Assembly (NCBI GenBank): GCA_002838185.1
Contig: CP017948.1
Coordinates: forward strand, 1,984,001-2,048,000
Length of the DNA: 64,000 nt
DNA from: Tenericutes bacterium MO-XQ
GTDB lineage: Bacteria; Bacillota_I; Bacilli_A; Acholeplasmatales; Acholeplasmataceae
Direction of reading: 5' to 3'
Shown piece after piece: positions 42,837 to 52,349 of this stretch (position 1 is the stretch's first letter; each line of letters opens with the position of its first letter). The position numbers were made by a program, and so were the translations under genes. The notes under the pieces were generated by a model. That model searched no databases. It was not told where the DNA came from and saw only the letters and a program-made list of their open reading frames with translations.

Positions 42837-44236
42837 TCATTTTATTTTTGGAAGACTTGCTGCCGCAATTGATTGCCCAACACGTCTTGATTTTTCATCT
42901 GGTAGTTGTAAATTGATTGTTTGATACAACTCTTTAAACTCTTGTTTTAATACTTCTTTAGCCCACTTAATAATTAAGTCTCCACCTATACCTGAAGTTA
43001 CTCTTCCTAAGATTAAAACATGCTTCATTGGATAAAACTTTTGATAAAATCCTAGACCGTATCCCAAATAAATACCGATGGTTCTAAAAATCTCAAGTGC
43101 GCCCTCATGATGATCCTCAGCTAAATTCTGAACGACTTTTAATTTTTCTGCTGGTGATAAATCTTCTTCAAAATCTATATGTGCTTGAGGTGCTAATTTG
43201 ATGACAGCATCTTGTGAAAAGTAACTGACACCACATCCATAATCCCCAGACCATTCATCAATTTGAGCTCATTATTAAAGTCGACAGGAACGAAACATAA
43301 CTCGTTTAACCATCCAGTAATATGTCCTTGATGATCTACATATCCTGCAGCTTGTGATGTACCCATCGCTATACCTAATACTTCATTATCATCTAAACTC
43401 ATTGCGCCTGCTAATGCAGTGACATCTCCATCGTTTGCAACTTCAATAGGAATATCACCCATGTCTTTTGCGATATCAATATAAATGTTCTTAATATGTT
43501 TTTCATATAAGTCATCTGGTACTTGTCTAAATAGTGATGCTACCTTAGCTTGATTATCGATATAAACACCTGCACTAGAAACACCAATACCATCAACACG
43601 TTCCATCTTGGATGCTGCTCTTAAGATAGAGTCTTTAATACCATTGATATGATACATGGGATCGCTATTTGTTTTAGGATGCCATATCACTTCTTCACTA
43701 AATATGGTTTCACCGTTGACAACAGCTGATACTTTTCTGTCAGAACCGCCTGCATCAAAACCAATACGATAACCGTCTAAGTGTTTACCTATAGCTTTTG
43801 CTTGCTCGATTTCTTCAAGTTTATCATCTTTACCTAAGATAATAACATCAAATGGATGTTCATAGATACGTTCCATGAATACTACATCAAATGTTCTAAG
43901 TCCTTCATTTGAAAAAGTTGTTTTAATAAAATCTCCTAATGCTTTAGGACCTTTAAATAGTATTTGATATCCACCTTTTGTCCATAGTAATGATTTAATT
44001 AAACGTTCAACATAAAACTCATTTTGATTTATTTGCGCATTTGATGCACCAAATACTACAGTATCATATACCGAAATATCTTGATCACTTCTTTTGAGCC
44101 CAATTGTGATTTTTTCATAATCTTCTGTTTGCTTAACTGCTTCTTCAAAAGCTTCTATCGCAAGTATGGCTGGCTTGAAATTGGGATCTAAAGGTGTGCT
44201 TAGTTTTGGATTTTTATTGTATTTAAATGACTCCAT
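42837..44236 (-). pseudogene. ROK-family sugar kinase gene with a frameshift
   Basis: The first 347 codons (44236 down to 43193) hold an unusual N-terminal extension of about 130 residues, then the ROK core with the phosphate loop YRIGFDAGGSDRK, VDGIGVSSAGVYID and VANDGDVTALAGA. Near 43265 the frame is lost; the continuation in another frame reads IDEWSGDYGCGVSYFSQDAV and runs to GRVTSGIGGDLIIKWAKEVL with a stop at 42837. One added base (or two removed) near 43265 would join them. The gene would have phosphorylated an amino sugar or related sugar. A sequencing error remains possible. Confidence 0.85.
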
Positions 44237-44336
44237 ATCATCACCCTGCTTTCACAGTTATCTTACATGTAAACATGTAAAAAAACAATCCGTCTTTTAT
44301 CGAATATTGGCTTTTATCACATTTGAAAAAAATTTT

Positions 44337-45551
44337 TCATGTATGGTTAATAATATGTGATGCCGCAAGATGTCCAGTTGATAATGCAATGGTAATATTA
44401 TAACCACCAATAGGTCCATGAAGATCAGTAACTTCACCAATAAAATACAAATGCTTTATAGCTTTAACTTCCATAGATTTAGGATCTAAAACTTTCGTAT
44501 CTATACCACCTTTATTCACATATGCCTTTTCTTTATCTTCAACTTTATCTATAACAACTTCAAAAGCTGTAAGCATATCTAATATACGGTTTAAATCTTG
44601 TTTTTTAGTTTCTGCCACTTTCTTTTTTTCTATATTCAATGTTTCATAAATAACATCTATGATCTTTTTAGTGGTAAATGATTCTAGTTGTTTATGCACA
44701 TATGAAGCGCCATCTGATTGTAGATGCTCCAATATCTCTTCTTTTGTTTTATCTACAAAAGAGAATGTTAGTAATGATGATCCATGTTCTTGAATATCAG
44801 CATATATAAACTCAGATAAATGCATGACTACTGGACCACTTAATCCAAAATGAGTAAACAGTAAATCTCCTTGATAAGAGGTTTTCTGCTTTTTAATCGT
44901 AACAACTCTTTTAGGTAGCGATACACCTTGTAAAGCTTTATATGATGATTTAATTTGTGAGGAGTAGATATGTGTCTCAGCTGGTGTGAATGGAAAATAA
45001 TTGATGTTTAAGTGTTTAGCAAAAACAAGTCCATCTCCACTACTTCCAGTTGATGGAAAACTATTAGATCCGGTTGCAACCACAACATGCTTTGCATAAA
45101 AAACATCTGTTTTTGTAACCACTTTAAATATATCTTCTTCTTGATGAAGTTCTTTAACCGCTTGTTGGTATTTGATATGATTTGGTTTTATATCTTTAAT
45201 GAGTGCTTCTAAAACACTTAAGCTTTTTTCTGTTTCTGGAAAATATTTAAAATTGTTTTCTAAAACAAGTCTTAATCCATGTAAGTCAAAAAACCGAATC
45301 ACATCTTGTCCGCTGAACTGAGTAAGTGCGCTATATAAAAAACGTTTGTGTTTAAATGTTAGTGTATCAATGAAATCTCTAATCGAAAGGTGATTGGTTA
45401 CATTACATCTTCTACCACCTGTTAATAAAAGTTTCTTCCCACACTTCTCGTTTTTTTCCAGAAGTAAATAATTTATGTTGTTTTTTTCTAATACGTTGGC
45501 TGCCATCAATCCAGCAGGTCCACCACCGATGATGATTGTATGATATATCAT
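44337..45551 (-). CDS. HI0933/BaiN-family FAD-dependent oxidoreductase
   Basis: This is a 404-aa flavoprotein of the HI0933 group, predicted to use NAD(P)H and FAD. It has IIGGGPAGLMAANVLEKNN for the dinucleotide fold, KKLLLTGGRRCNVTNH, VVATGSNSFPSTGSSGDGLV and the C-terminal GPIGGYNITIALSTGHLAA. Its reaction is not settled; related proteins reduce bile-acid intermediates or other enones. The end is 16 bp from the window's rightmost ROK promoter region, and its start overlaps the SGNH hydrolase stop by 4 bp. Confidence 0.92.
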   Translation of the reverse strand: MIYHTIIIGGGPAGLMAANVLEKNNINYLLLEKNEKCGKKLLLTGGRRCNVTNHLSIRDFIDTLTFKHKRFLYSALTQFSGQDVIRFFDLHGLRLVLENNFKYFPETEKSLSVLEALIKDIKPNHIKYQQAVKELHQEEDIFKVVTKTDVFYAKHVVVATGSNSFPSTGSSGDGLVFAKHLNINYFPFTPAETHIYSSQIKSSYKALQGVSLPKRVVTIKKQKTSYQGDLLFTHFGLSGPVVMHLSEFIYADIQEHGSSLLTFSFVDKTKEEILEHLQSDGASYVHKQLESFTTKKIIDVIYETLNIEKKKVAETKKQDLNRILDMLTAFEVVIDKVEDKEKAYVNKGGIDTKVLDPKSMEVKAIKHLYFIGEVTDLHGPIGGYNITIALSTGHLAASHIINHT

Positions 45552-46150
45552 AAGTTTTGTCCTTCTAAGTATTGTTTTAAAACATCTGTAATCACTTGAT
45601 ATCCTTCTGGAGTCGGATGAATACCATCATAAAATAAATGTTCTCCTGACATTAAAACAAGCTGTTTTTCAATATCATTCTTAATATCAATTACATCTAA
45701 ATGATATGCTTTTGCAATGTCATCTACATATGTTCTATATTTATCAACATCTTGAAGAATATCTAAAGTAACTTGTCCAATAGGAAGTACAAATGGTTTA
45801 ATCAAAACGATTTTAGTCTTTTTATGTGCATCCATAATTTGCTTGATTAGTTTAGTGTAATCTTTTGAAAATGTATCAAATGATGATTCAAATCCTAATA
45901 AATAAGGTAACCATGCATCATTGACTCCAATCCAAATGAAACACATATCTGGATCTAGTGATATAACGTCTTCATTTACTCTCATGAGTAAATCTTTAAT
46001 ACGTTGTCCACCAATACCTTTGTTATAAAAACTAATATGTCTAAATATATTTTGAAGCGAAAAAACAAAACCTTGACCAAGGTCTTTATCGTTTTTCAAT
46101 TGTCTGTGTGCTTCAGTAACACTGTCACCAAAGAAAACTATTTTCGTCAT
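45548..46150 (-). CDS. SGNH/GDSL-family hydrolase
   Basis: This esterase-like protein has all four SGNH blocks: the nucleophile serine in FFGDSVTEAH, the glycine in NKGIGGQRIKD, the asparagine in WIGVNDAWLPYL and the Asp-His pair in YDGIHPTPEGYQ. It has no signal peptide, so it acts in the cytoplasm. I place the start at 46150, with AGGTGAT upstream, giving 200 aa; a longer frame to 46171 includes that site. It is coupled to the flavoprotein downstream by an ATGA overlap. Confidence 0.9.
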   Translation of the reverse strand: MTKIVFFGDSVTEAHRQLKNDKDLGQGFVFSLQNIFRHISFYNKGIGGQRIKDLLMRVNEDVISLDPDMCFIWIGVNDAWLPYLLGFESSFDTFSKDYTKLIKQIMDAHKKTKIVLIKPFVLPIGQVTLDILQDVDKYRTYVDDIAKAYHLDVIDIKNDIEKQLVLMSGEHLFYDGIHPTPEGYQVITDVLKQYLEGQNL

Positions 46151-46193
46151 TTCATCACCTATTACTATCATAACAAAGTTTTCCCCAATTATG

Positions 46194-46226
46194 AAAAAAA
46201 AGATTAGAAGAAATCTTCTAATCTTT
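46194..46226 (-). terminator. Terminator after the first lipoprotein gene
   Basis: AAAGATTAGAAG (46199-46210) and CTTCTAATCTTT (46215-46226) form a perfect 12-bp stem with an AAAT loop, then a T-run on the minus strand. Confidence 0.9.
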
Positions 46227-46236
46227 GATCTAATAA

Positions 46237-47265
46237 TTAAAACATACCTAATGGGAATTCCGTGAGCTCGTAATCATCTAAATCATTTGGCATCTTAGGC
46301 ATTTCAACAAACATGTCAAATACCATAGTTCCAGTTATATCAATACTCATGCCATCTTCTTCACCAGAAATATTAAACTGATATCCCATTTTAGTCATCT
46401 TGTCATCTTCAATGACGAATGCAACTTCTAATTCAAACGCTGTAAACATTTCAAGTGGCATTTCAAACTCATTAATTTTATTTTCAACATAATCATCATT
46501 TGACCAATTTGTAGTATCATACATTGCATCTAACATATCATACGCATGATCTAAGATGCCTTGTTTTGTGATATCAATATAAACTGTAGTTTCTCCACCA
46601 CTTTGGTAAACTTTTAACATCTCTGCATCAAGCATAACAGCAATCATTTCGCTATCTGATATTGCTTGGTCTATATCAATTCCAGCATCCACATAATCAT
46701 CAAGTAAATCTTCAGGATTAGTAAATAATTCATCCCACATAGTTTGTGTAATACCTAGATTCATCTTATACTTACCGTTATCTAACACTTCTGTGCTACT
46801 TTCTAAATCTGCCTCATAATACAAGTATTGATCTGTAAAATAAGCATTTAAAGATCCTTTTAAAGATTCTTCTTCATCTAATGAACTATCATTAACATAT
46901 GTAGTGCTCACATTTAAATCAATCTCATTTTCAGATAACATTTTTACTTCAGTAATATCATCATGCATGAACATATATGTTTTTGATGAAATTGTACCAT
47001 CTATACTTGTTTCTGCAAACTTAGTGTTTGACCAAAAATCCATCATTTCATTGACTGCAGAAATTTCTAAGTCAATGGATAACATCATTGCTTCTTCAGT
47101 TTCTGTTTCCATATTAACTGCTGATAAAAGCGTTGTCACTTCTTCAGCTGACATTTCTACTTGATTATTTTCGTTGATTTCAGGAAAATCACCTTGACCT
47201 TCACCACAACCTACCATTAATACTACAGCAGCAAACAAAACTAACATACTAATAATTTTTCTTAT
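46237..47265 (-). CDS. Secreted lipoprotein, paralogue of the next gene; probable ATA start
   Basis: I do not recognise a functional family. It is an acidic lipoprotein of about 342 aa, with lipobox VGCG and a beta-rich body. It is a paralogue of the protein at 47332: both share GDFPEINEN/GEFPEINEN after the lipid Cys, the TDQYLYY block and the end MPNDLDDYELTEFPL. A perfect GGAGGG (47271-47276) lies five bases before ATA at 47263-47265, exactly where the paralogue has ATG. Starting there gives a signal peptide with an RK n-region, which the next ATG (47247) would lack. So translation probably begins at ATA, or is reduced. Confidence 0.75.
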   Translation of the reverse strand: MRKIISMLVLFAAVVLMVGCGEGQGDFPEINENNQVEMSAEEVTTLLSAVNMETETEEAMMLSIDLEISAVNEMMDFWSNTKFAETSIDGTISSKTYMFMHDDITEVKMLSENEIDLNVSTTYVNDSSLDEEESLKGSLNAYFTDQYLYYEADLESSTEVLDNGKYKMNLGITQTMWDELFTNPEDLLDDYVDAGIDIDQAISDSEMIAVMLDAEMLKVYQSGGETTVYIDITKQGILDHAYDMLDAMYDTTNWSNDDYVENKINEFEMPLEMFTAFELEVAFVIEDDKMTKMGYQFNISGEEDGMSIDITGTMVFDMFVEMPKMPNDLDDYELTEFPLGMF

Positions 47266-47296
47266 TTTTTCCCTCCATATTGAGTATCGTATATAT

Positions 47297-47302
47297 ATTA
47301 TA
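47297..47302 (-). promoter_or_regulatory. Extended -10 of the first lipoprotein gene
   Basis: TGTTATAAT on the minus strand is an extended -10 box. The surrounding bases (AGTTCCTTTTTTGTTATAAT) are identical to those in front of the paralogue, so the duplication included the promoter. Confidence 0.6.
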
Positions 47303-47331
47303 ACAAAAAAGGAACTATATGTTTTGGATTT

Positions 47332-48360
47332 CTAAAATAAATTTAACGGAATTTCGGTCAGTTCATACTCATCTAAATCATTTGGCATCTTAGGCATATC
47401 AACAAGCATATCAAACACAAACGTTCCGGATATTTCTATTTTTACACCATTATCCATTATATATGCATAAACCTGACAACCTATTTTTGTGATTTGATTA
47501 TCTTCTATGACAAATGCGATCTTAGATTCTATGAACTCAAACATGTCAAGTGGAATCTCAAAATTGTTTATTTTATGATTATTAAAATCTGAAGTAGTCC
47601 AGGCTGAAGTATCATACATACCATTCAGTAGCTGATATGCGTGATCTAATAGATCATTCTTCTTTGTATCCAAAACAATCGTTGTCTTATTTTTATTTTG
47701 ATAGACTTTGATCATCTCAGAGGCATACAAAGCATTGAGCATTTTCTTGTTATCTATATGAGCTAGTGCATTAAAATCGATGTTAGTAAAACCATCAAAT
47801 GTGTCATCAGTATTAACAAAAAAGTCATCCCATATTGATTGTGTAATGGCAACATTCATTTGATACTTACCATTATCAATAAACATAGATCCGCCTTTTA
47901 AATCTGCGTTATAATACAAATATTGATCTGTAAAATATGTATCAAATGTTCCAGTTACTCTTTGTTCCTCATTTAGAGACGAATCTTCAAAATCTGTACT
48001 TTTTATTAAACCATCAATCACATTTTTTGATATTATTTGAACTTTTTTAATGTCGTCTGATAAAGAAATGTATGTCTTTGATTGAATATTTATGTCTGCT
48101 GTGTTTTCTGCTATTTTTGTAAATGTCCATATGTCCATATATTCTTCTATAACCGAAATATCCAAGTTCATTGATAATAACATTGTGTCTAATGACTGTG
48201 TTTGGTTCTCAATGGAAGTAAGAACATTTTCTAGTTCTTCAGTGGTCATAAAAACTTCTTCATTTTCATTAATCTCTGGAAATTCCCCTTGATTTTCTCC
48301 GCAACCTACCATTAAAACCGCAGTTGAAATTATAACAAATATGCTAATTATCTTTTTCAT
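47332..48360 (-). CDS. Secreted lipoprotein, second tandem paralogue
   Basis: This is a 342-aa lipoprotein with signal MKKIISIFVIISTAVLMVGC. I use the ATG at 48360, preceded by GGAGGGG; a frame starting 12 bases earlier includes that site. The mature part is acidic and full of Asp, Asn and Ser, and its sequence suggests a beta-rich fold. Length and layout match the neighbour at 46237 throughout, with clear but incomplete identity, so the pair arose by tandem duplication some time ago. The function is unknown; a surface binding role is only a guess. Confidence 0.82.
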   Translation of the reverse strand: MKKIISIFVIISTAVLMVGCGENQGEFPEINENEEVFMTTEELENVLTSIENQTQSLDTMLLSMNLDISVIEEYMDIWTFTKIAENTADINIQSKTYISLSDDIKKVQIISKNVIDGLIKSTDFEDSSLNEEQRVTGTFDTYFTDQYLYYNADLKGGSMFIDNGKYQMNVAITQSIWDDFFVNTDDTFDGFTNIDFNALAHIDNKKMLNALYASEMIKVYQNKNKTTIVLDTKKNDLLDHAYQLLNGMYDTSAWTTSDFNNHKINNFEIPLDMFEFIESKIAFVIEDNQITKIGCQVYAYIMDNGVKIEISGTFVFDMLVDMPKMPNDLDEYELTEIPLNLF

Positions 48361-48390
48361 AGTCCCCTCCAAATGAAATATCGTATAAAT

Positions 48391-48396
48391 ATTATA
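48391..48396 (-). promoter_or_regulatory. Extended -10 of the second lipoprotein gene
   Basis: TGTTATAAT on the minus strand, in the same surrounding sequence as at 47297-47302. Its upstream side overlaps the terminator of the preceding gene. Confidence 0.6.
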
Positions 48397-48422
48397 ACAA
48401 AAAAGGAACTAAAAAGTTCCTT
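48397..48422 (-). terminator. Terminator after the acidic 182-aa protein gene
   Basis: AAGGAACT (48403-48410) and AGTTCCTT (48415-48422) pair around AAAA, then a T-run on the minus strand. A one-armed remnant of the same sequence (AAGGAACT) sits at 47309-47316. Confidence 0.75.
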
Positions 48423-48427
48423 CTCTT

Positions 48428-48976
48428 TTATAAAATTCCTAATTCATCAGCGATTTCTAAGAAAATATCATTAACTGGAAAATATTCAACATCCATTTTG
48501 TTAAATATTTCATAAGTCATATGGTCAAGTTTTTCAAACATATCTTCAGATACTTCTTCTTTATTTTGAAGTATTTTTGTGAGTTCTTCTTCAAAATCGA
48601 TTAAATCAGCCATATCACTTTCATCATAATCATCAGCGCTAGCAAGTTCATTTTGAAAATCAATTGCTGCTAAAAGTAAATTAATATCTTTAGCTCTTAG
48701 TTCTAATGATTTATAATCATTTTGATATGGTTTTAATAATTCAGTAATCGTTTCAATTTGATCAAACAGGTAATAAAATCCTGTTTCAAATATTTGATCT
48801 TCATCCTCCGAAAAATTAGGTTCGTCAATCAGTTTGTCATAAAGATAATCAGTGACATCTAAAACGTGTTTAAAACGTATCATTAAATCGGAATTGTTTT
48901 CAGTCAAATATTTTAATAAATCATGGTTTTCAATTTTCCAATTTGCATACTCATGATACTTTAATTCGTCACGCAT
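48428..48976 (-). CDS. Acidic helical protein of unknown function
   Basis: I do not recognise this 182-aa protein. It is strongly acidic, appears all-helical and has no signal peptide, membrane helix or Cys pair. Motif-like blocks such as DYLYDKLIDEPNFSEDEDQI and EYFPVNDIFLEIADELGIL suggest a helical bundle. It begins 18 bp after fba ends and may be cotranscribed with it. AGGTGAAATC precedes the ATG. Confidence 0.75.
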   Translation of the reverse strand: MRDELKYHEYANWKIENHDLLKYLTENNSDLMIRFKHVLDVTDYLYDKLIDEPNFSEDEDQIFETGFYYLFDQIETITELLKPYQNDYKSLELRAKDINLLLAAIDFQNELASADDYDESDMADLIDFEEELTKILQNKEEVSEDMFEKLDHMTYEIFNKMDVEYFPVNDIFLEIADELGIL

Positions 48977-48994
48977 GATTTCACCTCAACAATA

Positions 48995-49858
48995 CTATGC
49001 TTTGTTTTTTGATCCAAACATTTCAACTTTTTCTGTAACTACTTTCTTCATTGCATCGCAACCTGGAGCAAGTAATTTTCTTGGATCGAATCCTTTACCT
49101 TCTAAATCTTTACCAGCTTCGATATACTTACGAGTAGCATCTGCGAAAGCTAACTGTAATTCAGTGTTTACATTAATTTTTGAAACACCTAAAGAAATTG
49201 CTTTTTTAACTTGATCAGCTGGAATACCAGTTCCACCATGAAGTACTAAAGGAATACCACCAGTAACTTCTTGAACTTGTTTTAAGACTTCAAAATTTAA
49301 ACCTTTCCAGTTTTCTGGATATTTACCATGGATATTACCAATACCTGCAGCAAACATATCTACGCCTGTTTCTGCAATCTTGCGGCATTCTTCTGGATCT
49401 GCGATTTCACCTTCACCAATAACACCATCTTCTTCGCCACCAATTGAACCAACTTCTGCTTCAACTGATACACCTTTTGCATGACATGCAGCTACAACTT
49501 CTTTAGTCTTAGCTAAGTTTTCTTCAAAGTCATAATGAGAACCATCAAACATAATTGAAGTAAAGCCAGCTTCTAAAGCTTTGAATGCTCCTTCATATGT
49601 TCCATGATCTAAATGTACTGCAACTGGTACAGTTACATTGTAGAATTCATCTAATGCTTTAACCATAGCCATAACTGTTTTAAAACCACCCATGTATTTA
49701 GCTGCACCTTCTGATACACCTAAGATTACTGGAGATTTTAACTCGTTAACTGTTTGTAAAACTGTTTTTGTCCATTCTAAATTATTAATATTAATTTGAG
49801 CAACACCATAACCTTCTTTGTGTGCTTTAATTAACATTTCTCTTGCTGATACTAACAT
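48995..49858 (-). CDS. fba: Class II fructose-bisphosphate aldolase
   Basis: This zinc enzyme cleaves fructose 1,6-bisphosphate in glycolysis. Metal ligands are seen in VAVHLDHGTYEG, EAEVGSIGGEEDG, GNIHGKYP and LVLHGGTGIP; the phosphate-binding region is INVNTELQLAFADATR. It is 287 aa, typical of the bacterial class IIB enzymes. It lies between pyrG and the acidic 182-aa gene. A clear AGGAGG precedes the ATG. Confidence 0.96.
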   Translation of the reverse strand: MLVSAREMLIKAHKEGYGVAQININNLEWTKTVLQTVNELKSPVILGVSEGAAKYMGGFKTVMAMVKALDEFYNVTVPVAVHLDHGTYEGAFKALEAGFTSIMFDGSHYDFEENLAKTKEVVAACHAKGVSVEAEVGSIGGEEDGVIGEGEIADPEECRKIAETGVDMFAAGIGNIHGKYPENWKGLNFEVLKQVQEVTGGIPLVLHGGTGIPADQVKKAISLGVSKINVNTELQLAFADATRKYIEAGKDLEGKGFDPRKLLAPGCDAMKKVVTEKVEMFGSKNKA

Positions 49859-49913
49859 TTTATATTCCTCCTTGAATTTTTATCACTTATATTATATTAC
49901 AATTACCTACTTA

Positions 49914-51563
49914 TTACAATCGATAACCGTTGTGTAAACGTTTGTCAAAACCATATTTTTTTAAACTATTTTTAATAGATGCACCAATAAAATCTCTAAA
50001 CAGTGGATGAGGTCTTAAAGGTCTTGATAAAAACTCTGGATGAAACTGAACTGCAATAAACCATGGATGGTTTTTTAGTTCAACGATTTCAACTAAATGA
50101 TAGTCTTTATTAAACCCTGAAATCATCATATCACTTTGTTCAAATACATCTAAATATTTGTTATTAAACTCATAACGATGACGGTGTCTTTCCTTAATGA
50201 CGTTTGCTTCATATGCATCATATGTTTTTGTATGTTTCTTTAAATCACAGTCATATAAACCAAGTCTTAATGTTCCACCTAAGTCTTCGTCTGTTTCTCT
50301 TCCTCTTTGCAGTGAGATGACAGGATGTGGTGTTTTTTCATCGATTTCAGTTGAGTTCGCACCTACTAAATTTAACACATTTTGAGCATACTCTATGACT
50401 GCAAGTTGCATGCCATAACAAATACCAAAAAATGGAATATTATTTTTTCTAGCATAAGTGATTGCGGCGATTTTTCCTTTTGTTGCGCGATGGCCAAATC
50501 CACCTGGAACTAAAATACCATCACAATCCTTCACATGTTTTTCAATGTTTGATTCATCAACTTCTTCAGCATCAATCCATTTAATTTCAACATGTTTTTT
50601 ATGGAAATATCCTGCGTGTTTTAAACTCTCTGAAACTGATAAATAAGCATCATGAAGTTTAACATATTTACCCACTAAACCAATGGTAATTTTACCTTCA
50701 AGATGTTTGATACGATCTACTAACTCATACCAAGGTTTGACATCAGCAGGTTCTAATTGATCGTATCCAAAATGTTTTAAAATCCAATCATCAATATGTT
50801 GTTCATGCATCTTTGTGATCACTTCATAAAGCACATCGACATCAAGTGACTCAAACACAGCATGTTCATCTACATCACAAAATAACGCAATCTTATCCTT
50901 AACATCTTGCTCAATCGGTTTTTCACTTCTTAAAACAATAATATCTGGATGTATCCCCAAACTCATCAGTTCCTTAACACTATGTTGTGTTGGTTTTGTT
51001 TTGATTTCATTTGCTGCTTTTAAATATGGTACTAATGTATTGTGGATATATAAAGTATTGCTAAAACCAAAATCGTGTCTAGCTTGTCTAATGGCTTCTA
51101 AAAAAGGTAAAGACTCGATATCACCAACTGTGCCACCAATTTCAGTGATCACAACATCTGGATTTGTATGTTTTGCGACATCTTTTAATTTCTTTTTTAT
51201 TTGGTCAGTAATATGGGGAATCACCTGAACGGTTGCACCTAAATAATCGCCACGACGTTCTCTTTTTAGTACAGATTGATAAATCTTACCAGTTGTTATA
51301 CTTGAATGCTTATTTAAGTTCTCATCAATAAATCTTTCATAATGACCTAAATCTAAATCCGTTTCTGCACCATCATCGGTCACAAAAACCTCTCCATGTT
51401 GAAGTGGACTCATCGTTCCTGGATCTACATTGATGTATGGATCAAATTTTTGCATGAAAACTTTAAGTCCTCTACTCTTTAATAATTGTCCGATTGCAGA
51501 AGCTGTTATCCCCTTACCTAAGCTTGAAACAACCCCACCTGTTACAAATATATATTTAGCCAT
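49914..51563 (-). CDS. pyrG: CTP synthase
   Basis: PyrG makes CTP from UTP, ATP and glutamine. The synthase half has [20 protein letters not shown], the Walker-like region and [17 protein letters not shown]. The glutaminase half has the nucleophile Cys in [17 protein letters not shown] and the His-Glu pair in [12 protein letters not shown]. It is 549 aa, normal length. Its leader carries a G-run start site and a terminator, the arrangement of CTP-controlled attenuation known from Bacillus pyrG. Confidence 0.97.
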   Translation of the reverse strand: MAKYIFVTGGVVSSLGKGITASAIGQLLKSRGLKVFMQKFDPYINVDPGTMSPLQHGEVFVTDDGAETDLDLGHYERFIDENLNKHSSITTGKIYQSVLKRERRGDYLGATVQVIPHITDQIKKKLKDVAKHTNPDVVITEIGGTVGDIESLPFLEAIRQARHDFGFSNTLYIHNTLVPYLKAANEIKTKPTQHSVKELMSLGIHPDIIVLRSEKPIEQDVKDKIALFCDVDEHAVFESLDVDVLYEVITKMHEQHIDDWILKHFGYDQLEPADVKPWYELVDRIKHLEGKITIGLVGKYVKLHDAYLSVSESLKHAGYFHKKHVEIKWIDAEEVDESNIEKHVKDCDGILVPGGFGHRATKGKIAAITYARKNNIPFFGICYGMQLAVIEYAQNVLNLVGANSTEIDEKTPHPVISLQRGRETDEDLGGTLRLGLYDCDLKKHTKTYDAYEANVIKERHRHRYEFNNKYLDVFEQSDMMISGFNKDYHLVEIVELKNHPWFIAVQFHPEFLSRPLRPHPLFRDFIGASIKNSLKKYGFDKRLHNGYRL

Positions 51564-51584
51564 TTCTTATCCTCCTAAAAAATA

Positions 51585-51659
51585 TAAAAGAGTCCCCTCA
51601 TTTAGGAGACTCTTTGGTGTGCCCTTGTTTATTATATCAAAAACAAAAACATCATACAA
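51585..51659 (-). promoter_or_regulatory. pyrG promoter and CTP-responsive attenuator leader
   Basis: On the minus strand TTGTAT (51654-51659) lies 17 bp from TATAAT (51631-51636). Six bases further on the transcript would start with GGGC (51624-51621). About 10 nt later a terminator forms from AAAGAGTC (51587-51594) and GACTCTTT (51608-51615), with an inner CCT/AGG pairing and T-rich tail. In Bacillus, low CTP makes RNA polymerase stutter at the GGG, and the extra G residues pair with the pyrimidine-rich 5' strand of the terminator (here containing TCTCCT) to prevent termination. All parts of that layout are present. Confidence 0.75.
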
Positions 51660-51667
51660 TCATATTT

Positions 51668-52291
51668 TTATATTTCTTTAGAATAATACGGCTCATCTTT
51701 ATAGGTTGTTAAAACAAAACCCATCTTTTCAAGATATTTATTATGTTTTTCATGACCTGGTTTTGTGAATAAGGTTTTGTATCCTTGGTCTACAAATACT
51801 TGTTTTTTCTTTGTATAGATATATTCAGCAATTTTAAAATCACGATACATTGGTGTTGTATAATCCACCCAAATATCTAATTTATCATCTGTCATAGGTT
51901 TTCCGATAAATAATCCTGCAGGTACTGCGTTTCTATATACAAAAAACTTAATTAATCCTTTTTGATTAATGTCATGAGATAAATTAATAAATTCAGACAT
52001 ATCTTTTTTATATACATCTATGAAGTGTTCAAAGTATGCATGATCTTGAATTGGAATCAATTCAAATAAATCTTTTTTACTGTAAATTTGATATAAATAG
52101 TATGTATTTACTAAGACAATACCTAAATTCATGATTGCAACAGGATAAGAACTAATTAATACCCCATAAATCGCAAAAATTAATGATCCTGTTAAATTTA
52201 TCCATCGAAGTCTTTTCACACTACTCATCACTAAAGATATTAAAACAATTAAACTTGCGATATATCCAATCCATTCAACTAAACTTGGCAT
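51668..52291 (-). CDS. YgjV-like membrane domain fused to a GNAT-like domain
   Basis: The N-terminal 75 residues hold three membrane helices resembling the YgjV family (VEWIGYIASLIVLISLVMSS, INLTGSLIFAIYGVLIS). The C-terminal 120 residues look like an acetyltransferase fold, with EHFIDVYKKDMSEF, FKIAEYIYTKKKQVFVDQG and the closing KHNKYLEKMGFVLTTY typical of GNAT proteins. Together it would be a membrane-tethered acyltransferase of unknown substrate. The GNAT part lacks a clear Q/RxxGxG/A acetyl-CoA loop, so activity is uncertain. Confidence 0.75.
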   Translation of the reverse strand: MPSLVEWIGYIASLIVLISLVMSSVKRLRWINLTGSLIFAIYGVLISSYPVAIMNLGIVLVNTYYLYQIYSKKDLFELIPIQDHAYFEHFIDVYKKDMSEFINLSHDINQKGLIKFFVYRNAVPAGLFIGKPMTDDKLDIWVDYTTPMYRDFKIAEYIYTKKKQVFVDQGYKTLFTKPGHEKHNKYLEKMGFVLTTYKDEPYYSKEI

Positions 52292-52318
52292 ATTATCATT
52301 CCTTTCTTTTAATAGGAT

Positions 52319-52344
52319 AAAAAGAGCGTGCTAAGCACACGCTC
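52319..52344 (-). terminator. Terminator after rpoE
   Basis: GAGCGTG (52324-52330) and CACGCTC (52338-52344) form a GC-rich stem, followed by five T on the minus strand. Confidence 0.8.
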
Positions 52345-52349
52345 ATTGA

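Noticed and set aside
46237-48360. Lipoprotein pair as a recent duplication or assembly artefact
   Set aside because: The two proteins differ at many positions throughout, so the duplication is old and real; only the promoter stretch is nearly identical.
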